Assembly: GCF_000718785.1 (NCBI RefSeq)
Contig: NZ_JOCA01000020.1
Span: 62,001-126,000 of the forward strand
Origin: Streptomyces sp. NRRL WC-3626
Lineage (GTDB): Bacteria > Actinomycetota > Actinomycetes > Streptomycetales > Streptomycetaceae
Length of the DNA: 64,000 nucleotides
Direction of reading: 5' to 3'
How positions within the stretch are numbered: the stretch's first letter is position 1; each line of letters begins with the position of its first letter. A program made the translations under genes and the position numbers. Shown here in pieces: positions 8,630 to 17,586 of the stretch. Below the pieces are notes generated by a model that searched no databases, had not been told where the DNA came from, and worked only from the letters and a program-made list of their open reading frames with translations.

Positions 8630-11035
8630 CTAGGAAACCACCGCCGCACCGGCCGACTTGGGTTCCGGTTCCGAGTTGTCCTCGTCCTCCACCGCGATGC
8701 CGCGCCGCTTGGACACGTACACGGCGACGACGATGACGAGCAGCGCCAGGGCCGCGATGAGCACCCGCATCCCGACGCTCCTGTCCGCGCCGTAGGAGAA
8801 CTTGATGACCGCGGGCGCGATGAGCAGCGCCACCAGGTTCATCACCTTCAGCAGGGGGTTGATGGCGGGTCCGGCCGTGTCCTTGAAGGGGTCGCCGACG
8901 GTGTCGCCGATGACGGTGGCCGCGTGGGCCTCACTGCCCTTGCCGCCGTGATGGCCGTCCTCCACGAGCTTCTTCGCGTTGTCCCACGCGCCACCGGAGT
9001 TGGCGAGGAACACCGCCATCAGGGTGCCCGCGCCGATCGCGCCCGCGAGGAACGCGCCCAGGGCGCCCACGCCGAGCGTGAACCCGATGAAGACGGGCGC
9101 CATCACGGCGAGCAGACCGGGCGTGGCGAGCTCGCGCAGGGCGTCCTTGGTACAGATGTCGACGACCTTGCCGTACTCCGGCTCCTCGCTGTAGTCCATG
9201 ATCCCGGGCTTCTCGCGGAACTGCCGCCGCACCTCGAAGACGACCGAACCCGCCGACCGCGACACCGCGTTGATCGCCAGCCCCGAGAAGAGGAAGACGA
9301 CCGCCGCGCCCGCGATCAGGCCGACGAGGTTGTTGGGCTGGGAGATGTCCATCATCAGGCTCATCGGCGCGCCCTCGCCGCTGAGCTTCTCGCCCACGTC
9401 CCTCGCGCCGGTGGTGATGGCGTCGCGGTACGAGCCGAACAGCGCTGCCGCCGCCAGAACGGCCGTGGCGATCGCGATGCCCTTGGTGATGGCCTTGGTC
9501 GTGTTGCCGACGGCGTCCAGGTCGGTGAGCACCTGGGCGCCCGCGCCCTCGACGTCGCCGGACATCTCGGCGATGCCCTGCGCGTTGTCGGAGACCGGGC
9601 CGAAGGTGTCCATCGCGACGATCACACCGACCGTGGTGAGCAGTCCGGTGCCGGCCAGCGCCACCGCGAACAGCGCCAGCATGATCGACGTACCGCCCAG
9701 CAGGAACGCCCCGTACACGCCGAGGCCGATCAACAGGGCCGTGTAGACCGCCGACTCGAGACCGAGGGAGACACCGGACAGGACGACGGTGGCCGGGCCG
9801 GTGAGCGAGGTCTTGCCGATGTCCCGCACGGGACGCCGGGTGGTCTCGGTGAAGTAGCCGGTGAGCTGCTGGATGAGGGCGGCGAGCACGATGCCGATGG
9901 CCACCGCGACGAGCGCGAGGATCCGCGGGTCGCCGTCCCTGCCGAGGATCGCCTCGTCGGTGACGCCGTCGAGATCGGCGTACGACGACGGCAGATAGAC
10001 GTAGACGGCGATCGCGACCAGGACGAGCGAGATCAGCGCGGAGATGAAGAATCCCCGGTTGATCGCGCTCATGCCGCTGCGGTCGGTGCGCCGCGGGGCC
10101 ACCGCGAAGATGCCGGCCATCGCGGTGAGGACACCGATGGCGGGCACCAGCAGCGGGAAGGCGAGCCCGGCGTCGCCGAACGCCGCCGAGCCGAGGATCA
10201 GCGCGGCCACCAGGGTCACGGCGTACGACTCGAACAGGTCGGCCGCCATGCCCGCGCAGTCGCCGACGTTGTCGCCCACGTTGTCGGCGATGGTCGCGGC
10301 ATTGCGCGGATCGTCCTCCGGAATGCCCTGTTCGACCTTGCCGACCAGGTCGGCGCCGACGTCGGCGGCCTTGGTGAAGATGCCGCCGCCGACCCGCATG
10401 AACATCGCGATCAGGGCGGCCCCGAGGCCGAACCCCTCGAGCACCTTCGGGGCGTCGGCCGCGTACACCAGCACCACGCAGGAGGCGCCCAGCAGGCCGA
10501 GGCCGACGGTGAACATGCCGACGACGCCGCCCGTACGGAAAGCGATCTTCATCGCTTTGTGCGAGACGGCGGTGAGATCCTTTTCCGGCTCTCCCTCGGC
10601 CGGAGTCGCTTCACGCGCCGCCGCGGCGACCCGCACATTACTGCGTACGGCGAGCCACATACCGATATAACCGGTGGCCGCCGAGAACGCCGCTCCGATC
10701 AAGAAGAACACCGACCGCCCGGCACGCTGATTCCAGTCGTCCGCGGGCAGCAGCATGAGCAAGAAGAACACGAGAACGGCGAATACGCCGAGGGTGCGCA
10801 GCTGGCGGGCCAGATAGGCGTTCGCGCCCTCCTGGACCGCTGCCGCGATCTTCTTCATGCCGTCGGTGCCCTCGCCGGCCGCGAGAACCTGGCGCACCAG
10901 GACTCCCGCGACCGCCAGCGCCGCCAGCGCGACGACGCCGATGGCCACCACGAGCAGGCGGTTGTCATCGGTCAGCACGGCGGCTGCGAGGGATGTGGGT
11001 TGTCCCGACTCTTGTGCGATGGAAAGCCCCGCCAT
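8630..11035 (-). CDS. hppA: Membrane-bound proton-translocating pyrophosphatase
   Basis: 801 aa with about 16 hydrophobic segments. It couples hydrolysis of cytoplasmic pyrophosphate to proton export. The signature [20 protein letters not shown] provides the Mg-PPi binding aspartates. A second acidic cluster lies near the C-terminus ([18 protein letters not shown]). The motif [10 protein letters not shown] has Lys where K+-dependent enzymes have Ala, so this should be a K+-independent H+ pump. The start at 11035 has AAGGAGG at ideal spacing. The gene is monocistronic in appearance. Confidence 0.96.
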   Translation of the reverse strand: MAGLSIAQESGQPTSLAAAVLTDDNRLLVVAIGVVALAALAVAGVLVRQVLAAGEGTDGMKKIAAAVQEGANAYLARQLRTLGVFAVLVFFLLMLLPADDWNQRAGRSVFFLIGAAFSAATGYIGMWLAVRSNVRVAAAAREATPAEGEPEKDLTAVSHKAMKIAFRTGGVVGMFTVGLGLLGASCVVLVYAADAPKVLEGFGLGAALIAMFMRVGGGIFTKAADVGADLVGKVEQGIPEDDPRNAATIADNVGDNVGDCAGMAADLFESYAVTLVAALILGSAAFGDAGLAFPLLVPAIGVLTAMAGIFAVAPRRTDRSGMSAINRGFFISALISLVLVAIAVYVYLPSSYADLDGVTDEAILGRDGDPRILALVAVAIGIVLAALIQQLTGYFTETTRRPVRDIGKTSLTGPATVVLSGVSLGLESAVYTALLIGLGVYGAFLLGGTSIMLALFAVALAGTGLLTTVGVIVAMDTFGPVSDNAQGIAEMSGDVEGAGAQVLTDLDAVGNTTKAITKGIAIATAVLAAAALFGSYRDAITTGARDVGEKLSGEGAPMSLMMDISQPNNLVGLIAGAAVVFLFSGLAINAVSRSAGSVVFEVRRQFREKPGIMDYSEEPEYGKVVDICTKDALRELATPGLLAVMAPVFIGFTLGVGALGAFLAGAIGAGTLMAVFLANSGGAWDNAKKLVEDGHHGGKGSEAHAATVIGDTVGDPFKDTAGPAINPLLKVMNLVALLIAPAVIKFSYGADRSVGMRVLIAALALLVIVVAVYVSKRRGIAVEDEDNSEPEPKSAGAAVVS

Positions 11036-11078
11036 TCGTCCTCCTTGACGCTTGGGCTGAGCTCAAGATGTGGACGGG

Positions 11079-11108
11079 ATTGTAGGTACCGGAACCTGAT
11101 CAAAACAG
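11079..11108 (-). promoter_or_regulatory. Possible hppA promoter
   Basis: On the minus strand a good -10 hexamer TACAAT (11079-11084) lies about 45 bases before the hppA start. A weak -35 (CTGTTT, 11103-11108) lies 18 bases further upstream, in an unusually AT-rich patch for this genome. Confidence 0.3.
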
Positions 11109-11299
11109 AGTGCGCGAAATGTAAATATCGTGGACGCGCACATACCTAATGATCGCCGGGCGTCCTGCGGCCGGAATCGGTAATGCCTTTGGAGCATTCA
11201 CGTGATCGCATTTCCATGTCGCGGCTCCGGTCGTGAACGAATTCACGCGATCAACCGCACGAGACCACTGTAAGCGCGGGCACCGACACCCGCACATGA

Positions 11300-11326
11300 C
11301 GAAGGGCCCCACGAGGGGGCCCTTCG
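11300..11326 (-). terminator. Hairpin ending the bldG operon
   Basis: Perfect 11-bp arms (CGAAGGGCCCC / GGGGCCCTTCG) around ACGAG, 29 bases past the stop of the anti-sigma-like gene. A run of T on the minus strand precedes rather than follows the stem. Confidence 0.6.
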
Positions 11327-11354
11327 AAAAAACGTCGCCGTCCGGGTGAACGGG

Positions 11355-11792
11355 TCAGTCGAGGAGACCGGCCGGCGGCACGATGGGCCACCGCATACGG
11401 ATCGATCCGCCGCTCTCGCCCGCGCTGACCTCGACGTCGTCGACGAGTCCGCTGATGACCGCGAGGCCCATCTCGTCCTCCTCGGTCTCCGCGTCGGTGT
11501 CGCCCGGCGTGTCACCGGGTGCCCGGCCGCCGGAAGCGGCGTGCGGCGCCTCGTCGCCGACCTCGATGGAGAACTGCTTCTCCTCCTCGATCAGCAGCAC
11601 CTTCACGGGTGCCGAGATTCCGCCGTTCTGATGCAGTCCCACGGCGCGGGAGCACGCCTCACCGACGGCGAGGCGGACCTCGTCGAGGACGGCCTCGTCC
11701 ACTCCGGCCCTGCGCGCCACCGCCGCCGCCACGAGCCGGGCGGTCCTGACGTGCTCGGGCAGCGCGCTGAAGCGAAGTTCGACGGTGGCCAT
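11355..11792 (-). CDS. apgA: Anti-sigma-factor-like ATPase (GHKL fold), bldG partner
   Basis: 145 aa, the length of RsbW/SpoIIAB-type kinases. The N-terminal half is recognisable: DEVRLAVGEACSRAV aligns with the N-box region. The G2 end (MGLAVISGLVDDVEV) is also present. The usual N-box Asn (EAxxNAxxH) is Arg here, and the G1 box (DxGxG) is replaced by a Gly/Pro/Asp-rich linker near residues 100-115. ATP binding or kinase activity may therefore be weak or lost. It follows bldG after a 110-base gap on the same strand. In S. coelicolor this gene is described as an anti-sigma factor co-transcribed with bldG. The gene symbol rests on that synteny. Confidence 0.8.
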   Translation of the reverse strand: MATVELRFSALPEHVRTARLVAAAVARRAGVDEAVLDEVRLAVGEACSRAVGLHQNGGISAPVKVLLIEEEKQFSIEVGDEAPHAASGGRAPGDTPGDTDAETEEDEMGLAVISGLVDDVEVSAGESGGSIRMRWPIVPPAGLLD

Positions 11793-11902
11793 GCATCCCC
11801 CTCGCGACTACGGGCGTGCGGTGGAAGGGCCGGGCCGCCGAAGGCCCGGCCCTCCTGGTTCACTTCCGCCGCCCGGGCGCGGTGGCCCGGGCGGCGGGGC
11901 GG

Positions 11903-12244
11903 TCAGTCGGTCGCCGCCACCGCTTCCTCGACCGAGGTGTGGATCGGGAACACCTTGGTGAGGCCGGTAATGCGGAAGATCTTGAGAATACGCTCCTGGT
12001 TGCAGACCAGTCGCAGTGAGCCCTCATGGGCACGGACGCGCTTCAGGCCGCCGACCAGCACGCCGAGTCCGGTGGAGTCGAGGAAGTCCACGCCCTCCAT
12101 GTCGACGACAAGGTGGAAACTGCCGTCGTTCACCAGCTCGACCAACTGCTCGCGCAGCTTGGGCGCGGTATATACGTCGATTTCGCCACCGACCCTGACG
12201 ATCGTGCGATCGCCCATGGTCTCGGTCGACAGGGACAGGTCCAC
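11903..12244 (-). CDS. bldG: Anti-sigma factor antagonist BldG
   Basis: 113 aa STAS-domain protein, full length for BldG. The phosphorylation motif [13 protein letters not shown] places the target serine at residue 57. BldG is needed for aerial growth and antibiotic production in S. coelicolor. It acts by sequestering anti-sigma factors when unphosphorylated. The start at 12244 is supported by the conserved N-terminus [11 protein letters not shown]. It is divergent from the helicase gene, with 79 bases between the two starts, so promoters must overlap or abut there. Confidence 0.96.
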   Translation of the reverse strand: MDLSLSTETMGDRTIVRVGGEIDVYTAPKLREQLVELVNDGSFHLVVDMEGVDFLDSTGLGVLVGGLKRVRAHEGSLRLVCNQERILKIFRITGLTKVFPIHTSVEEAVAATD

Positions 12245-12323
12245 GGATCCTCCAGCACCTAGCTATCGAGCGGTCGCCCTTGGGGCATCTCGGCTCAGCC
12301 CCCTGGACGGTTCGCCAGCCGCG

Positions 12324-14831
12324 ATGGCATTCAATCACTTACCGGCAGGCGTGCACGACGCCTTGGCTCCATTGTCCGTCACGCCGGTGACACACTCGGT
12401 GCCAATGGCCAAGAATCACCGATCCGATCGACCCCCGGTGGACCGCCCTCCGGGACCGGCCCCGGGCGCGGTCCTGGACCGGCTCGCGTCCGGACCCAGC
12501 CGGGCTTCGCGCATCACTCATACGGAGCACTTGCCCCCGCGCGAGGGCCGCCATGCGCTCTGGCCGGACCGGATCCGCCCGGAGGTCCTCGCCGCCGTGC
12601 GGGCAGCGGGGATCGAACACCCCTGGGCCCACCAGGCACGCGCCGCCGAGCACGCGCTGGACGGCGAATCCGTGATCGTCGCCACCGGCACCGCGTCCGG
12701 CAAGTCCCTGGCGTACCTCATGCCGGTCCTGTCCGCACTCCTGGACGGCTCCGAGGCCCCGAACGGCCGCGGCGCGACCGCCCTCTACCTCGCCCCGACG
12801 AAGGCCCTGGCGGCGGACCAGTGCCGGTCCGTGAAGGAACTTTCACAACCACTGGGCCATTCGGTGCGCGCGGCCGTCCACGACGGCGACACTCCGTTCG
12901 AGGAACGCGAGTGGATCCGGCAGTACGCCAACTACGTACTGACCAACCCGGACATGCTGCACCGGAGCGTCCTGCCGGCTCACTCCCGCTGGTCCTCCTT
13001 CCTCAAATCGCTGAAGTACGTCGTCGTCGACGAATGCCACACCTACCGGGGCGTCTTCGGCTCCCACGTCGCCCAGGTGCTGCGCAGGCTGCGGCGGCTG
13101 TGTGCCCGCTACGGCGCCTCGCCCGTGTTCCTGCTGGCCTCCGCGACCGCCGCCGACCCCGCGGTCGCCGCCCGCCGCCTCACCGGCCTGCCGGTGGTGG
13201 AGGTGGCGGACGACGCCTCACCGCGCGGTGAACTGGTGTTCGCCCTCTGGGAACCGCCCCTGACGGAACTGCACGGCGAGAAGGGCGCGCCGGTCCGCCG
13301 TACGGCCACCGCCGAGGCCGCCGACCTGCTGACCGATCTCACCGTGCAGGGCGTGCGCTCGGTCACCTTCGTACGCTCCCGGCGTGGCGCGGAGCTGATC
13401 TCCGTGATCGCCCAGGAACGCCTCGGCGAGGTCGACCGCTCACTGGCCCGGCGTGTCGCGGCGTACCGGGGCGGCTATCTCCCCGAGGAGCGCCGCGCCC
13501 TGGAACGCGCCCTGCACTCCGGCGAACTCCTCGGCCTCGCCGCGACGAACGCGCTCGAACTGGGCGTGGACATCTCCGGTCTGGACGCCGTGGTGATCGC
13601 CGGCTATCCGGGCACCCGCGCGTCGCTGTGGCAGCAGGCCGGGCGCGCGGGCCGGTCGGGGCAGGGCGCCCTCGCCGTCCTGGTCGCCCGCGACGACCCC
13701 CTGGACACCTTCCTCGTCCACCACCCCGAGGCCCTCTTCGACCGGCCCGTGGAGTCCACCGTCCTCGACCCCGACAACCCCTACGTGCTCGCCCCGCACC
13801 TGTGCGCGGCGGCCGAGGAACTGCCGCTGACCGAGGAGGACCTGGCCCTGTTCGGCCCGGCCACCGAGGAGCTGCTTCCGCAGCTGGAGGCCGCGAAGCT
13901 GCTGCGCCGGCGGACGAGGGCCTGGCACTGGACCCGCCGGGAGCGGGCCGCCGACCTGACCGACATCCGGGGACAGGGCGGCCAGCCGGTCCAGGTCGTC
14001 GAGGCCGGTACCGGCAGACTGCTCGGCACGGTGGACGCGGGCGCCGCGCACACGAGCGTCCACGAGGGCGCCGTCCATCTGCACCAGGGCCAGACGTATC
14101 TCGTCCGCTCCCTCGACCTGGAGGACTCCGTCGCCCTGGTCGAGCGGGCGACGCCGACGTACACGACGGTGGCCAGGGACACGACGTCGATCTCCGTGCT
14201 GGAGACGGACACCGAGATCCCGTGGGGCGACGGACGCCTGTGCTACGGCTCCGTCGAGGTCACCAACCAAGTGGTCTCCTTCCTGCGCCGGCGGGTCATC
14301 ACCGGCGAAGTGCTCGGCGAGACGAAACTCGACCTCCCTCCTCGTACGCTGCGCACCCGCGCGGTGTGGTGGACGGTCACCGAGGACCAGCTGGACCGGG
14401 CCCGGATCAACCCGGAGATCCTCGGCGGCGCCCTGCACGCCGCCGAGCACGCCTCGATCGGCATGCTGCCGCTCTTCGCGACCTGCGACCGCTGGGACAT
14501 CGGCGGTGTCTCCGTCCCGCTGCACCCCGACACGCTGCTGCCCACGGTCTTCGTCTACGACGGCCATCCGGGCGGCGCGGGCTTCGCGGAACGGGCCTTC
14601 CACACCGCCCGGGCCTGGCTCACCGCCACCCGCCAGGCCATCGCCTCCTGCGAGTGCGACGCCGGCTGCCCTTCCTGCATCCAGTCCCCCAAGTGCGGCA
14701 ACGGCAACGACCCTCTGCACAAGCGGGGCGCCGTGCGCCTCCTCACGGTGCTGCTGGAGGGGGCACCGGCGGAGAAGCCGGGGGGTGAGGAGGGCACGGA
14801 CGCCGGGGCGGCGAGGGGCACCGAGGGGTAG
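12324..14831 (+). CDS. DEAD/DEAH-box helicase with DUF1998 zinc-cysteine domain (MrfA/YprA, Hrq1 family)
   Basis: 835 aa. The RecA-like core has Walker A (VIVATGTASGKSL), DECH box (VVDECHTYRG) and motif VI (QQAGRAGRSGQ). The C-terminus holds four cysteines, CECDAGCPSC followed by a further Cys in SPKCGNGNDP. This is the MrfA/Hrq1-type metal site needed for DNA repair helicase activity. B. subtilis MrfA acts in mitomycin C damage repair, and M. tuberculosis Rv3649 has the same domains and position. ATG 12324 is the first plausible start. The reading frame is open upstream across bldG but would overlap it completely. Confidence 0.9.
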   Translation: MAFNHLPAGVHDALAPLSVTPVTHSVPMAKNHRSDRPPVDRPPGPAPGAVLDRLASGPSRASRITHTEHLPPREGRHALWPDRIRPEVLAAVRAAGIEHPWAHQARAAEHALDGESVIVATGTASGKSLAYLMPVLSALLDGSEAPNGRGATALYLAPTKALAADQCRSVKELSQPLGHSVRAAVHDGDTPFEEREWIRQYANYVLTNPDMLHRSVLPAHSRWSSFLKSLKYVVVDECHTYRGVFGSHVAQVLRRLRRLCARYGASPVFLLASATAADPAVAARRLTGLPVVEVADDASPRGELVFALWEPPLTELHGEKGAPVRRTATAEAADLLTDLTVQGVRSVTFVRSRRGAELISVIAQERLGEVDRSLARRVAAYRGGYLPEERRALERALHSGELLGLAATNALELGVDISGLDAVVIAGYPGTRASLWQQAGRAGRSGQGALAVLVARDDPLDTFLVHHPEALFDRPVESTVLDPDNPYVLAPHLCAAAEELPLTEEDLALFGPATEELLPQLEAAKLLRRRTRAWHWTRRERAADLTDIRGQGGQPVQVVEAGTGRLLGTVDAGAAHTSVHEGAVHLHQGQTYLVRSLDLEDSVALVERATPTYTTVARDTTSISVLETDTEIPWGDGRLCYGSVEVTNQVVSFLRRRVITGEVLGETKLDLPPRTLRTRAVWWTVTEDQLDRARINPEILGGALHAAEHASIGMLPLFATCDRWDIGGVSVPLHPDTLLPTVFVYDGHPGGAGFAERAFHTARAWLTATRQAIASCECDAGCPSCIQSPKCGNGNDPLHKRGAVRLLTVLLEGAPAEKPGGEEGTDAGAARGTEG

Positions 14832-14855
14832 CCGTGCCGGGGCCGCCGGCGGACC

Positions 14856-15296
14856 TCAGCCGGATCCGGGGGGCGGGTGGTCCCCGGCCGTCGGCGGAGC
14901 CGAAGCCGCGGGCGGAGGTCCCGCGGGTCCCGCCCGGGCCCTGATCTCCGCCGCGAACGGTCCCCGGCCCGACGCCACCGACACGTCCGACACCTCGCCG
15001 GTGAGCTCGCACCGTATGAGCCGCGTGTCCTGCGCCCGCGCCACCCGGTCCGCCCGCGCGCAGGCCGCCGTACCGCCCGCCGCCCAGTGGTCCGCCGCCG
15101 CGAGCGCGGCCAGATCCGCGCCCCCTGCCGCCCTGTGCCGGATCACGACGGCCTGCCCGAGGGCCAGGACGACGGCGAACACCACACACAGCACGGCGAT
15201 CGCCCCGAGGCTCCAGACGGTCACCGACCCGCGGTCGGAGGGCCGGACCCGCCACCGGCAGAGTGCCGTCCACCGCTGCCGGCACCGGGACCTCAC
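14856..15296 (-). CDS. TadE-like pseudopilin, Rv3654c type
   Basis: 146 aa from a GTG whose codon overlaps the stop of the upstream gene (GTGA). A basic N-terminus precedes RGSVTVWSLGAIAVL and a single hydrophobic helix, the type IV pilin-like layout. A cysteine pair (about residues 84 and 103) follows in the exported part, and the C-terminus is Pro/Ala-rich. It is the last gene of the Tad-like operon and ends convergently 25 bases from the helicase. Streptomyces and mycobacteria share this gene in the same order, but its role is unproven. Confidence 0.8.
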   Translation of the reverse strand: MRSRCRQRWTALCRWRVRPSDRGSVTVWSLGAIAVLCVVFAVVLALGQAVVIRHRAAGGADLAALAAADHWAAGGTAACARADRVARAQDTRLIRCELTGEVSDVSVASGRGPFAAEIRARAGPAGPPPAASAPPTAGDHPPPGSG

Positions 15297-15658
15297 GTCG
15301 CCACCTCCACCGTCTCCTCGTCCGCGGCCACGGCCTCCTCCCGCAGCTCGAAGGGCAGTCCGTGCAGGACGGGCGGCCTGGCCGCCACGACCACCCGGAC
15401 CTGCCCGGCCTCCCGGCTCACCGTGATCTCCGCACCGGGCGGTGCCGCCTCGCGGGCCACCTGTACGACGGCGTCGGCGGGATCCTGCCGGGCCGCCGCG
15501 CGGGCACCCGCGCGGGCCGCGTCCACGCACCGGATCTGCGCGCCCACCACCAGCAGACCCCAGACCAGCGCCATCGCGAACATCACCAGCACGGGCAGCA
15601 CCATGGCCGACTCCGCCGTCACGAACCCGCGGTCCGCACGCCGCTCACATCCGGCCAT
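15293..15658 (-). CDS. tadE: TadE-family pseudopilin
   Basis: 121 aa. The N-terminus RGFVTAESAMVLPVLVMFAM is a classic TadE prepilin segment, with Glu after the processing site and a hydrophobic helix. The mature part carries one cysteine near residue 41. It overlaps both neighbours by 14 and 4 bases, so translation is coupled. It is likely inserted in the membrane and incorporated as a minor pilin of the Flp-type fibre. Confidence 0.82.
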   Translation of the reverse strand: MAGCERRADRGFVTAESAMVLPVLVMFAMALVWGLLVVGAQIRCVDAARAGARAAARQDPADAVVQVAREAAPPGAEITVSREAGQVRVVVAARPPVLHGLPFELREEAVAADEETVEVAT

Positions 15659-15854
15659 CGAGTGCCTGCTGCACGATGTTCCGCAGCGCCGTACTGACCG
15701 GCCCGCTGGTGACCACCTTGTAGAGCACGACGGAGAACGCCACCGCCGCCACGATGCCCATCGCGTACTCCGAGGTCACCATTCCGGCGTCCCTCCGTGC
15801 CTTGCGCGTCCCGCACACCAGGGCACGCAGCCGTGCCCGTACCGCCTGATACAT
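15645..15854 (-). CDS. Flp-type pilin, DUF4244 (Rv3656c type)
   Basis: 69 aa. The start ATG 15854 follows a perfect GGAGG at five bases. A basic cytoplasmic leader (RARLRALVCGTRKARRDAG) is followed by MVTSEYAMGIVAAVAFSVVL, the pilin helix with the conserved Glu. It is the probable major subunit. The prepilin peptidase is not in this cluster and must be encoded elsewhere. Confidence 0.85.
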   Translation of the reverse strand: MYQAVRARLRALVCGTRKARRDAGMVTSEYAMGIVAAVAFSVVLYKVVTSGPVSTALRNIVQQALDGRM

Positions 15855-15922
15855 CTCAACCTCCGTATGGAGTAAATCGTCTTGATCTTGTGGGTGCCGC
15901 CGCTGCCGCGGGCCGTCTCCGG

Positions 15923-16711
15923 TCAGGGACCACCTCCCCCCAGGACCCCGCCGGCCAGCCCGATCACCACGGGCAGCACGCCGACCGCGATGAAGGCGGG
16001 CAGGAAGCACAGCCCGACCGGCGCGCTGACCATGACGGCCGCCCGCCGGGCGCGTGCCGTCGCCGCCCGGGCCCACTCCGCGCGGGCGTCGGCCGCGAGC
16101 CGGGCCACGGGAACGGCCAGGGGGAGCCCGGAGACATCGGCGCGTTCCAGCAGCCGGGCCAGGGGTCCGGCGCCCGGCACCGACGCCAGCCGGCGCCATG
16201 CCTCGGCCGGTTCACCGCCGAGCCGCACCTCCGCCGCGCCCCGCGCCAGCGCCTCCCCCACGGGTCCGCCCAAGGTCTCCCCGACGGCCTGCGCGGCGGG
16301 TACGGGTCCTGCCCCGGCCGCGACGCAGGCGGAGAGCAGGTCGGCGGCGAGCGGCAGTTGCCGTTCCGCTCCGGCGGTGTCGGTCCCCTGCGGGTGGGGA
16401 GCGGCGGCCGTCTGCCGCTGTCGCCACCACCACAGTCCTGCGGCGACGGCCGGGCCCGCCACCGTTCCGGCGAGTCCGCCGACCAGCACCCACCCGGCGC
16501 CCGCCACGCCCGCGTACGGCAGCCAGCGCCGCGCGCCGCGCAGCAGCGGCAGGTGTGCTGCGGCCGCCGGGCGTTCCAGGGCCAGCACCTCGGCCGCTCG
16601 CCGCCGTGCTCCGCGCTCGCGCCGCGTCCGGCTCCACCATCCCGCCAGCAGGGCGAGCGCGGACACCGTCCCCACCACCGCCCCCAGCCTGTGGACGACG
16701 TCCCCGTTCAT
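15923..16711 (-). CDS. tadC: Type II/IV secretion F domain protein, TadC-like
   Basis: 262 aa. Two N-terminal hydrophobic segments (residues about 8-24 and 55-80) precede a helical GspF-like core (ADLLSACVAAGAGPVPAAQAVG) and a C-terminal pair of helices. It is the inner-membrane platform of the Tad apparatus. Its ATG overlaps the tadB stop (ATGA). It follows TadB-like and precedes the pilin, exactly as in Rv3658c-Rv3656c. Confidence 0.82.
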   Translation of the reverse strand: MNGDVVHRLGAVVGTVSALALLAGWWSRTRRERGARRRAAEVLALERPAAAAHLPLLRGARRWLPYAGVAGAGWVLVGGLAGTVAGPAVAAGLWWWRQRQTAAAPHPQGTDTAGAERQLPLAADLLSACVAAGAGPVPAAQAVGETLGGPVGEALARGAAEVRLGGEPAEAWRRLASVPGAGPLARLLERADVSGLPLAVPVARLAADARAEWARAATARARRAAVMVSAPVGLCFLPAFIAVGVLPVVIGLAGGVLGGGGP

Positions 16712-17586
16712 GCCGTCGTCCCCTTCTCCGCGCCCCGCATGATCCACAGCGCCCACCACAGCCCCAGGCCCTCCAGCACCGCGCCGGCCGCCAGACAGAC
16801 CAGCCCCGACGGTGTGTGCAGCAGGATGTGCAGCGGGTCGGCACCGAGCGCCGCACCGAGTCCGAGGCCCACGACGGGGAGCCCCGCGAGCAGTACCGCC
16901 GTCGCACGGGCCCCGGCCAGCTGGGCGCGCAGGTCGGCCCGCTGGTCGCGTTCGGCCCGCAGTGCCGCTTCCAGCCGGTCGAGCCCGGCCGCTAGCCCGG
17001 CTCCCTGGTCCACCGCCACCCGCCAGCAGGCGGCGAGTCCCCGCAGCCCTTCGGCGCCCGGCTGCCGTGCCGCCTGCGCGAGCGCGTCGGGCACGTCCCC
17101 GCCGAATCGCGCCGCCGCCAGTACCGCCGCCTGCAGTTCGCCGAGCCCGCCGGAGTCCCGCGCGGCCGGCAGCAGCGCCTCGCCCGGCTGCCGCCCGGCG
17201 CGCACCTCTCCGGCGAGGGCACCGCACAGCGCGATCACCGCGTCGCCGCGTCCTTCCCGGGCCCGGCGCTCGGCGGCAGCCCGCCGCACCCGTCGCAGCA
17301 GGGGCACCCCGGCCGCCCCCGCGGCGACCGGCAGCAACGACGCGCCCAGCACCGCCAGCAGCACTCCGACGGCCAACGACCACCACTCGGCCCGCAGCCG
17401 TCCGCGGATTCCCTCCCACGCGCGGGTCACCCGTGCCCATCCCGGGGGTCCGCCGCCCGCCGCTTCGCCGCCGGCCAGCAGCAGCCGCGCCCGCCGGGCT
17501 CCGGTGTGCCCACCGCCGAGCAGCCAGGCCGCGGTCCCCAGGCAGGCCACGGCAGCACCCGTCGACACCTCGGCCGCCCCGGTCAC
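16708..17586 (-). CDS. tadB: Type II/IV secretion F domain protein, TadB-like
   Basis: 292 aa from a GTG that overlaps the tadA stop (GTGA). Hydrophobic helices lie near residues 6-24 and 64-95, with a GspF-like four-helix region in the middle (GALAGEVRAGRQPGEALLPA) and two helices at the C-terminus. It is the partner platform protein of the downstream TadC-like product. Low sequence identity is usual for these proteins, so the call rests on fold pattern and gene order. Confidence 0.82.
   Translation of the reverse strand: MTGAAEVSTGAAVACLGTAAWLLGGGHTGARRARLLLAGGEAAGGGPPGWARVTRAWEGIRGRLRAEWWSLAVGVLLAVLGASLLPVAAGAAGVPLLRRVRRAAAERRAREGRGDAVIALCGALAGEVRAGRQPGEALLPAARDSGGLGELQAAVLAAARFGGDVPDALAQAARQPGAEGLRGLAACWRVAVDQGAGLAAGLDRLEAALRAERDQRADLRAQLAGARATAVLLAGLPVVGLGLGAALGADPLHILLHTPSGLVCLAAGAVLEGLGLWWALWIMRGAEKGTTA

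Noticed and set aside
8924..11149. 741-codon forward frame opposite hppA
   Set aside because: His/Arg/Asp-rich antisense shadow of a conserved membrane protein.
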